A DNA stretch of 6,076 nt from SXRF01 sp039808985 (lineage in GTDB: Bacteria; Pseudomonadota; Alphaproteobacteria; Rickettsiales; SXRF01): positions 1 to 6,076 of the forward strand of contig JBDHUC010000054.1 in NCBI GenBank assembly GCA_039808985.1. The letters run 5' to 3'. A model generated the notes under the pieces. It saw only the letters and a list, made by a program, of their open reading frames with translations, searched no databases and had not been told where the DNA came from. Position 1 is the first letter of the stretch. Every line of letters starts with the position of its first letter. Positions 1-5,281 of the stretch are shown piece after piece. Position numbers and translations under genes: made by a program.

Positions 1-2140
1 TAATCCTTTTTGTCAGTTCCGGGTAGTCGATCTTTCCGGTGCCGAGGCGGGGGATTTCGGCTATGTGCATGATGTTGCGGGGAATTGCAAGCTCTGGTAT
101 GCCTTTTTCTTTGGCAATGCTTGTTAAGGCTTCGCGGGTTACGCCCTCGCAATCGCTGCACAGGATTATCTGCTCGCCCTTGCGCTCATCGGCAACTGCT
201 ATTGCCGCATGGGTGGCATCGGGGAAGAGGTGGCTGGCCAGTTCTTCGCACACGGTAAGCGATACCATTTCTCCGGCGATCTTAGCAAAACGCTTGGCGC
301 GGCCCATGATGGTGATGAAGCCGTTTTCGTCAATTTCCACTATGTCGCCGGTATCATACCACTCGCCCTGCGGCTGAACTACGCCTGGCTTGTCGGCTTT
401 CATATAGCCAAGCATAATATTTGCACCTTTTATAAGAAGCCTGCCGCCGCGCTCCATCCCGGCAACCGGATCCAGCCTGCATTCAATGCCGGGAAAGGCG
501 CGGCCAACGCTCCCGACCTTATGTTCGATATGGGTGTTGAAGGAAATTACGGGGCTGGCCTCGGTGACGCCATATCCCTGCATGATGTTGACGCCGAACT
601 TATCGGCAAAGCTTATGCGGGTTGAGTCTTTTAGTTTTTCCGCCCCGGCTACGGCCAGCCTTATCCTGTAGAAATCGTAATTATGGGCATAGCGGGCGTA
701 GCCGTTGAAGAATGTGTCGGTGCCAAGGATTATGGTTGAGTCGCAGTCATAGGTAAGCTCGGGCACTACGCGGTAATGCAGCGGGCTTGGGTAGAGGAAC
801 ATACCAACACCGCGCACCAGCGGCAGCAGCATGCCTATCGTTAAGCCAAAAGAATGGAACACGGGCATGGCGTTGAACAGCTTGTCTGACTCGTTTAAAT
901 CAAGGACTGCGGAAGCCTGGTATATATTTGCAAGAATATTTACGTGCGAAAGCGCAACCCCCTTTGGCGCACCTTCGGAGCCGGAGGTAAATAAAACTAC
1001 TGCCGGGGAATTTACATCAGTACGCTTAATTACCGGGGCAAGTACGTCCCTGGCGAAAAAGGCTTTTACCAGTGAGGTTATCTTGTCAAACGCAGTTACG
1101 GTTGGCCGTATGTCTTCTAAGTAAAATACTGCGTAATCCTTTTCAATCGCCGCTATTATATGCTCAAGCTTTCCCTTTTCGATAAAAGCGCGGGAGGTGA
1201 GCACCGTCTTTACCGAGGCTATGTTGCAGGCATGGAGGATGTTTTTCTCGCCAGCAGAAAAATTAAGCATGGCAGGTATCTTGCCAAGAATCTGCAGGGC
1301 CACGAAAGTTACCAGCGCCCCCAGTGAATTAGGAAGCAAAACGCCAACATATTGCTGGCCTTCCAGTTTTTTCTCTATCTTCTCGCGCATTATGAATGCA
1401 CGCGTGAAAAGATTGCGGTAGGTCATATTCGTGCGGCTTATATCGGTTGCTATCACGTGGTCATCACCATGTTTTGCCATTGCTTCAACAAAGGAGGCCA
1501 GTAACGGTTTTTTATAATCGCAGGCGTTGAAGGCGGCGCTGGTCATTATGTCATACATCTTAAGCGCGGATATTTTTTCGCCCTCTGCAAAACGTAGCGG
1601 AGGAAGGAATGTCAGTATTATCTGCGGGAAGAAACGGGCGCGGATTTTTTTGCCCATTTTGCCGAATTTAGAATATTCAGCGCCGCTTATATTAACCGGA
1701 AGAAGTGTTGCCCCGGTTTTTTCGATAATGCGCCCGGTGCCATCATATATTTTCATTATGCCGCCGGTCGTGGTGATCCGGCCTTCAGGGAAAATCACCA
1801 GGTTCGCGCCCTTTTTTACATCGGTCATCAGCGTTTTCATCGACATAGGGGCGAGGGGGTCGATCTTGTAGGTTTTAAGCAGCCAGTCCACCCAGCCAAA
1901 ATACCATTTGTTGGCCTGATGCACATTCATCGCAAATGCAGGCTTTTCAGGGATAAAAACTGAAAGCACCAGCGGGTCGAGAAATGACTGGTGGTTGCAG
2001 GCTATTACTGTGCCTGCCTGGTTTGAGTTTTTTACGGCGGCATAATAATTTTCCATACCCCGGACCTCAACCTTGTATAAGGCTTTAAGGAGGAATGTGA
2101 GGAAAGGCCTGAGAAAAGATTTTTCTAAATCACGTTTCAT
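1..2140 (-). CDS. aas: Bifunctional 2-acylglycerophosphoethanolamine acyltransferase / acyl-ACP synthetase (Aas-like), 3' end cut by window edge
   Basis: I read this by translating the minus strand from the ATG at 2140; the frame stays open to position 1, giving 713 codons. E. coli Aas has 719 residues, so only a handful to about 15 are missing. Residues 1-200 form a PlsC-type acyltransferase with the HX4D motif HQSFLD (H50, D55), FPEGR at 117-121 and LLPVNISGAE at 146-155. Residues about 215-713 form an AMP-forming ligase: phosphate loop FTSGSEGAPKG (384-394), YGVTEASP (523-530), YDTGD (595-599), GRAKRFAKIAGEMVSL (613-628) and the C-terminal catalytic-lysine motif GTGK (K703). In the known family the ligase loads free fatty acid on ACP and the acyltransferase puts it on lysophosphatidylethanolamine at the inner membrane. 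The gene follows the XRE gene by 9 bases, with lplT just upstream, its expected partner. Identity is near certain; acyl-acceptor preference is not readable. Confidence 0.95.
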   Translation of the reverse strand, partial: MKRDLEKSFLRPFLTFLLKALYKVEVRGMENYYAAVKNSNQAGTVIACNHQSFLDPLVLSVFIPEKPAFAMNVHQANKWYFGWVDWLLKTYKIDPLAPMSMKTLMTDVKKGANLVIFPEGRITTTGGIMKIYDGTGRIIEKTGATLLPVNISGAEYSKFGKMGKKIRARFFPQIILTFLPPLRFAEGEKISALKMYDIMTSAAFNACDYKKPLLASFVEAMAKHGDDHVIATDISRTNMTYRNLFTRAFIMREKIEKKLEGQQYVGVLLPNSLGALVTFVALQILGKIPAMLNFSAGEKNILHACNIASVKTVLTSRAFIEKGKLEHIIAAIEKDYAVFYLEDIRPTVTAFDKITSLVKAFFARDVLAPVIKRTDVNSPAVVLFTSGSEGAPKGVALSHVNILANIYQASAVLDLNESDKLFNAMPVFHSFGLTIGMLLPLVRGVGMFLYPSPLHYRVVPELTYDCDSTIILGTDTFFNGYARYAHNYDFYRIRLAVAGAEKLKDSTRISFADKFGVNIMQGYGVTEASPVISFNTHIEHKVGSVGRAFPGIECRLDPVAGMERGGRLLIKGANIMLGYMKADKPGVVQPQGEWYDTGDIVEIDENGFITIMGRAKRFAKIAGEMVSLTVCEELASHLFPDATHAAIAVADERKGEQIILCSDCEGVTREALTSIAKEKGIPELAIPRNIMHIAEIPRLGTGKIDYPELTKRI

Positions 2141-2147
2141 TATGCAT

Positions 2148-2151
2148 TCCT
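2148..2151 (-). promoter_or_regulatory. Shine-Dalgarno of aas, overlapping the XRE stop codon
   Basis: The minus strand reads TAGGAATGCATAATG. The AGGA shares bases with the TAG stop of the XRE gene and lies 7 bases before the aas ATG at 2140. This implies that aas is translated from the same message as the XRE gene, probably with ribosomes terminating on the XRE reading frame placed directly over the aas start site. It also fixes 2140 as the start: an ATG at 2147 in another frame lies almost against the AGGA and opens only a five-codon frame. Confidence 0.6.
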
Positions 2152-2416
2152 ATAAAAATATTTTCCAGTTTGTGTTTAACGTATTGGCTAATTTTTTTGC
2201 CATATCCTTGCTTATTGATCTTTTGCCATTTTCCATTTCCGAAAGGTGGTGCTGGCGGACAGAAAGTTTTTCGGCCAATTCCTTTTGCGTCATATTTTCC
2301 CGGTAACGCAGCCCTCGTAGTATAGCAGCAGGACGCTTTATATCATCATCCAGTTCGGGTATTACAACATTAGCAGGTATGCTATCTTCAAGGTAAGTTT
2401 CTTCAATATGGCGCAT
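2150..2416 (-). CDS. Small XRE/Cro-type helix-turn-helix protein, antitoxin-like, no toxin partner
   Basis: This 88-residue protein has a short acidic N-terminal arm (residues 1-27) and one helix-turn-helix domain at about 30-85. TQKELAEKL (43-51) fits helix 2, and SVRQHHLSEMENGKR (52-66) holds the recognition helix and the conserved LSxMENGKR signature. The end, MAKKLANTLNTNWKIFL, is typical of XRE antitoxins that accompany RelE/HigB-type toxins. No toxin gene exists on either side: lplT ends 56 bases upstream and aas starts 9 bases downstream. It presumably binds DNA as a dimer and may regulate its own operon; the target is not known. Its G+C content is about 39% by hand count against about 50% in sampled parts of aas, which hints at a separate origin. 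The ATG at 2416 has a good ribosome site. The XRE fold is certain; an antitoxin ancestry is inference from sequence style. Confidence 0.9.
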   Translation of the reverse strand: MRHIEETYLEDSIPANVVIPELDDDIKRPAAILRGLRYRENMTQKELAEKLSVRQHHLSEMENGKRSISKDMAKKLANTLNTNWKIFL

Positions 2417-2424
2417 TTTCCCGA

Positions 2425-2430
2425 CTCCCT
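2425..2430 (-). promoter_or_regulatory. Shine-Dalgarno of the XRE gene
   Basis: The minus strand carries AGGGAG 8 bases before the ATG at 2416. It is one of the clearest ribosome sites in the window and supports this start. The genes upstream (dgkA, lplT) lack an equally clear site and seem to rely on translational coupling. Confidence 0.6.
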
Positions 2431-2431
2431 A

Positions 2432-2466
2432 CATAGTATATTTCAATCAATATTTTAGGTATTATG
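2432..2466 (-). promoter_or_regulatory. AT-rich imperfect dyad between lplT and the XRE gene: possible internal promoter/operator
   Basis: The 56-base gap upstream of the XRE gene holds a 35-base imperfect inverted repeat with outer arms CATAnTAnnT and AnnTAnTATG. Within it, on the minus strand, lies TATACT (2435-2440), a good -10 hexamer about 20 bases before the start codon, but no convincing -35 at 16-18 bases. Placement just before an XRE gene fits an autoregulatory operator, as in toxin-antitoxin loci. The arms are AT-rich and short, so chance is a real alternative. Confidence 0.3.
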
Positions 2467-2472
2467 CAATGC

Positions 2473-3774
2473 CTAAGTAGAGATTTTTCGGGCATACCAC
2501 GCAACCGCAAGTGTTAAGAATGCAACTATAATAAACAAATCCTTCACGCCGAGTCCATAAGATAATAAAATTGCGGAAATTACGGCGGCAAGAGTCATTG
2601 ACAGCGAGTCACTCAAATTACTGGCGGCTATCACCTGCGAACGATGGCTTGATTGGGTGCGCGACTGGAGCAGGGCGTAAAGCGGCACTATGTACAATCC
2701 GCCGCAGACGGCAACCATCAACATGCTCAAGATAACAAAATAATGGCTGGTGACGCTGAAAAATTCGCGCACGGTCATCAGCCCTTCATGTGCCGGGACC
2801 GGGGTGAAAAATACCATAAGGGCGGTGAATACGGAGATTCCTATAGCAGCAACCGGAGTAAAGCGTGTTGAAATCTGGCTTTTCAGAAGAGTGTCGCACA
2901 GGAGGGAGCCTATGGCTACGCCGACCGAGAATACAGTAAGGAAAGTAATATAAACCTCGTTATCGGCATGTATAACACCACGCGCATAATTAGCGAACTG
3001 GGAGATGTAGATGGAGCCAACGGTTATGAACCATGAAAGGCATAATATCGTCCGTACCAGAGTTTTGTCACGGCGGGTATGGTTTATTATGCCTATGCTC
3101 CCACGCCAGATGTTGAAACTTATGCAGGTCTGGGGGTGGCTTGACGGGGCGGGAGGTATGAACAGGCTTGCCGCAAAGCCAGCAACAGCAATGCTTGCAG
3201 CCACTATTCCTATCACTTCATATGGGTATTCGATAATCAGCCCTCCTGCTATCATGCCAGCAAGTATGGCAAGATAACTGCCGCTGGCCATGAAGCCATT
3301 TCCGGCAAGAAGTTCACCAGCCTTTAGATGCTGCGGCAGGATGCTGAACTTGATGGGAACGTAAAAGGTCGAATGCGTGCCGCTTATAAACAGCAGGCTC
3401 ATTAAAAGCTCGATATTCTGCGTATAAAAGCCATAGCCGACACCAAGCATTATAAATATTTCGGCAAGCTTGGTCAGCACTACCAGTTTTGCCTTGTCAT
3501 ATTTATCGGCAAGCTCGCCCGCTATCGAGGAAAAAAGAACCATCGGGAGGACGAGGAGGCCTGAGCATGCCGTGACCAGAATTTCGGGCTTGATACTTAA
3601 GTAAATATTATGCTGCGATGCATAGGCTATCATAACAACCAGCCCGGCGCGCACGAGGTTGTCGTTGAAAGTCCCAAGGAATGTGGCCAGGAACATAGGG
3701 AAAAAACGCCGGTTGGCAAACAGGCTGTATTTCAGGTTTTTAAGGTCGAGTTGTTCCAGCCCTTCTAGTTCCAT
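2473..3774 (-). CDS. lplT: Lysophospholipid transporter LplT-like, major facilitator superfamily
   Basis: This is a 433-residue polytopic membrane protein with about 12 hydrophobic segments; E. coli LplT is slightly shorter, near 400. Family marks in order are FLGTFNDNLVRAGLV (residues 32-46), the MFS loop GELADKYDKAKLV (86-98), FYVPIKFSILPQHL (137-150), GNGFMASGSYLAILAG (158-173), GGLYIVPLYALLQ (358-370) and HRSQVIAASN (377-386). LplT flips lysophosphatidylethanolamine and related lysolipids from the outer to the inner leaflet of the inner membrane so that Aas can reacylate them; aas lies two genes downstream. The start ATG at 3774 overlaps the end of dgkA by 10 bases and has no clear Shine-Dalgarno, which suggests translational coupling. 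The HRSQVIAASN region resembles the MFS part of the fused MFS-PlsC-Aas proteins found in many proteobacteria. The family call rests on these motifs and on context. Confidence 0.9.
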   Translation of the reverse strand: MELEGLEQLDLKNLKYSLFANRRFFPMFLATFLGTFNDNLVRAGLVVMIAYASQHNIYLSIKPEILVTACSGLLVLPMVLFSSIAGELADKYDKAKLVVLTKLAEIFIMLGVGYGFYTQNIELLMSLLFISGTHSTFYVPIKFSILPQHLKAGELLAGNGFMASGSYLAILAGMIAGGLIIEYPYEVIGIVAASIAVAGFAASLFIPPAPSSHPQTCISFNIWRGSIGIINHTRRDKTLVRTILCLSWFITVGSIYISQFANYARGVIHADNEVYITFLTVFSVGVAIGSLLCDTLLKSQISTRFTPVAAIGISVFTALMVFFTPVPAHEGLMTVREFFSVTSHYFVILSMLMVAVCGGLYIVPLYALLQSRTQSSHRSQVIAASNLSDSLSMTLAAVISAILLSYGLGVKDLFIIVAFLTLAVAWYARKIST

Positions 3775-4139
3775 AACACTACCGACCAGATAACTATGGC
3801 ATTTATTATTGTAAGCAATACCGCAGCGCTTGCTATATCTTTAACTTTTTTGGATAAAGGGTGAATTTCCAGGGAAATGCGGTTTATGGTCAGCTCCAGG
3901 CCGGTATTAAGCAGTTCTACTATCAAAACCAGGAGAAGGCTGGAAATAAGCAGCGCTAATTCTACTTTGTTCCGGGCGAGGGCAAAAGCGATGGGAACGG
4001 CAATAGCTGTTATTATTATTTCGGTGCGGAAAGCTGCTTCAAGCCACGCATATTTAAGCCCTTGCAGGGAATAGGCGAAAGCTTTTATTATGCGCTTTAT
4101 TTCGCCAGGGCCAGCGTTGGAAGGTTCAGTGCTTGACAT
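3765..4139 (-). CDS. dgkA: Diacylglycerol kinase, small integral-membrane DgkA type
   Basis: The 124-residue length matches DgkA (122 in E. coli). An N-terminal amphipathic part (RIIKAFAYSLQGLKYAWLEAAFR, in part residues 16-38) is followed by three membrane helices at about 39-55, 60-84 and 102-123. Active-site residues are present: E34 in LEAAF, E75, N78 and E82 in VELLNTGLE, and K100-D101 before the last helix, corresponding to E28, E69, N72, E76, K94 and D95 of the E. coli enzyme. It phosphorylates diacylglycerol with ATP to phosphatidic acid at the inner membrane, as a trimer in the known case. Its ATG follows the stop of the upstream hydrolase after one base, and its 3' end overlaps lplT (bases 3765-3774), so it sits inside a tightly coupled operon. 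Undecaprenol kinase is the related alternative; the sequence is closer to the proteobacterial enzyme. Confidence 0.95.
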   Translation of the reverse strand: MSSTEPSNAGPGEIKRIIKAFAYSLQGLKYAWLEAAFRTEIIITAIAVPIAFALARNKVELALLISSLLLVLIVELLNTGLELTINRISLEIHPLSKKVKDIASAAVLLTIINAIVIWSVVLWN

Positions 4140-4140
4140 T

Positions 4141-5187
4141 TTACGATGCTTGCCTGCCCTGAATCTGTTTCTGCGGCAGGTTGAAAATTTCGGTGGCAGC
4201 GGTTACACCCTCAAAACCCTGAACCATGAGCTTGCCTGAGGCCGAATCAGCAACCATACACAGGCGGGTGTATGGATTCAGGATTGGCGGTGCCAGCCAG
4301 GAAAAACCGGAAGAAAATATTTCATGCCCCTGCAGGCTGCAAGCCTGCTGCCAGCGTCCTTCGCTGTTGAATAAAGGGCGGGGCTTCATATTTTTATCCA
4401 GCATTGTCTGGAACTGGTTGCTGGCGGCGACCTGCTGGCCACCTGCTATCTCGCGTATGGCAGCATTAGTTTCGGTGCGTTCAATAACACAGCCTTCGCC
4501 AAAATTTATGCCGGTTAAAATGAATATTGCAGGAACTGCGACAGGCGTTTTCATCAGCATTTCTTTGGCAGAATTGTAATCATCGGCATGTTCGAAAACC
4601 TGGCGCAGAAGATGCGCCGGCGGCAATGATTTCTGGTTCCTTATTATCCTGCGGTTCCTGAACCAGTCGGTTACGATATTGCTTCCGTGCCTGCGCATGG
4701 GCGCAAGGTTTAGCGCGGCACTGAAGCGCAAAGGCGCCATGGCGTTAAATACACCGGATATTCCCGGCCAGGTCACGTTGTAAAATTCCCCGGCCTTTCC
4801 GTCCTGCAAAACAACCATTACATGCTTGCCAAGCTTGGGAAACGGCCAATCCAGAACGCGCATCAGCCCAACCTGCTCCTCGTCGCGGTAAGCGCCGCTG
4901 GTGCATCCCCATTCATAAGAAAGGTTAAGGGAATAGACCCCGCGCATTCCCAATACGGCATCGAATGATTCAATCTCATGCAAAAACGGGTTGTTGCTGT
5001 TGCGCAGCCAGGCATGTGACCTTTTTTCGAGGAAGGGCAGGGCAACCGCGCTTGCGGCATGGGAAAAAAGCCCGAGGCTTTTGCGCGCCGCCATTACCAG
5101 CGTACGGGCGCTGTCGGGATATGAGCGCAGCAGGTCAACCGGAGTTTTCCCGCGTAAGTCAACAAAAGGTATGGTGTTTTTTATCAT
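4141..5187 (-). CDS. Ntn-hydrolase of the acid ceramidase / N-acylethanolamine acid amidase type (linear amide C-N hydrolase)
   Basis: The 348-residue protein has the core of the choloylglycine hydrolase superfamily. LNLSYEWGCTSGAY (87-100) matches the NAAA/acid ceramidase junction, where the precursor is cut to expose Cys as N-terminal nucleophile; here that is C95. GLMRVLDWPF (107-116) supplies R110 and D113, and AASNQFQ (254-260) supplies N257. The spacing Cys+15, Cys+18 and Cys+162 is close to C126, R142, D145 and N287 of human NAAA as I recall them. Residues 1-94 would be the propeptide, with PFLHEIESFDAVLG resembling that of the family. No signal peptide is visible, so a cytoplasmic or membrane-edge location is likely. 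The family cleaves amide-linked fatty acids; the substrate here is unknown. ATG 5187 is the first ATG after an in-frame stop at 5215-5217, with no Shine-Dalgarno seen. dgkA starts one base after its stop. Confidence 0.85.
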   Translation of the reverse strand: MIKNTIPFVDLRGKTPVDLLRSYPDSARTLVMAARKSLGLFSHAASAVALPFLEKRSHAWLRNSNNPFLHEIESFDAVLGMRGVYSLNLSYEWGCTSGAYRDEEQVGLMRVLDWPFPKLGKHVMVVLQDGKAGEFYNVTWPGISGVFNAMAPLRFSAALNLAPMRRHGSNIVTDWFRNRRIIRNQKSLPPAHLLRQVFEHADDYNSAKEMLMKTPVAVPAIFILTGINFGEGCVIERTETNAAIREIAGGQQVAASNQFQTMLDKNMKPRPLFNSEGRWQQACSLQGHEIFSSGFSWLAPPILNPYTRLCMVADSASGKLMVQGFEGVTAATEIFNLPQKQIQGRQAS

Positions 5188-5191
5188 AAGA

Positions 5192-5223
5192 TAGATGACT
5201 TGATTATTGGATGATTAGATGAT
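5192..5223 (-). repeat. Four imperfect 8-base tandem repeats just upstream of the amidase gene
   Basis: On the minus strand the units are ATCATCTA, ATCATCCA, ATAATCAA and GTCATCTA, directly abutting and ending 4 bases before the ATG at 5187. Units one and two differ at one position, and the third is the most degenerate. The block occupies the place where a ribosome site would be expected. It could be a protein-binding site, a degenerate slipped-strand repeat, or chance in AT-rich sequence. Confidence 0.45.
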
Positions 5224-5234
5224 CCAAAATCTAC

Positions 5235-5263
5235 AATATCTTATTTTAGAAATAAACCGTAAA
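5235..5263 (-). promoter_or_regulatory. Possible weak sigma-70 promoter for the amidase-dgkA-lplT operon
   Basis: On the minus strand TTTACG (5258-5263) and GATATT (5235-5240) are separated by 17 bases; each matches four of six consensus positions. It lies in the only gap near 100 bases in the window, ahead of the tightly packed genes, which is where an operon promoter is expected. AT-rich sequence gives such matches by chance, so this is tentative. Confidence 0.3.
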
Positions 5264-5281
5264 TATAAGAAAGATTGCTAA

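Noticed and set aside
209..625. Plus-strand open frame of 138 codons, and shorter ones at 39-377, 831-1124 and 1527-1871
   Set aside because: They lie antisense to aas, whose motifs and length are unambiguous; their translations show no family features.
2132..2147. Alternative ATG at 2147 as the aas start or a leader peptide
   Set aside because: It is in another frame, reads only five codons to a stop, and lies too close to the AGGA to be used efficiently.
2150..2416. Complete type II toxin-antitoxin pair
   Set aside because: Only the antitoxin-like protein is present; the flanking gaps are 56 and 9 bases and the neighbours are lplT and aas.
4141..5187. Bile salt hydrolase or penicillin V acylase
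   Set aside because: The nucleophile Cys is at residue 95 within a YE..CTS context followed by RVLDWPF, as in NAAA/acid ceramidase, rather than next to the start codon. Activity on such substrates is not excluded, but the closer family is clear.
5241..5255. Perfect 6-base stem with 3-base loop (minus strand TTATTT CTA AAATAA) as a terminator of the repeat-protein gene
   Set aside because: The stem is made only of A/T pairs and no run of T follows it, so it would be too weak for intrinsic termination; it also falls in the spacer of the possible promoter.
5188..5281. RNA gene, riboswitch or attachment site in the gap before the amidase gene
   Set aside because: The gap is AT-rich, and I see no stable GC-containing stem, tRNA-like fold or long direct repeat in it.
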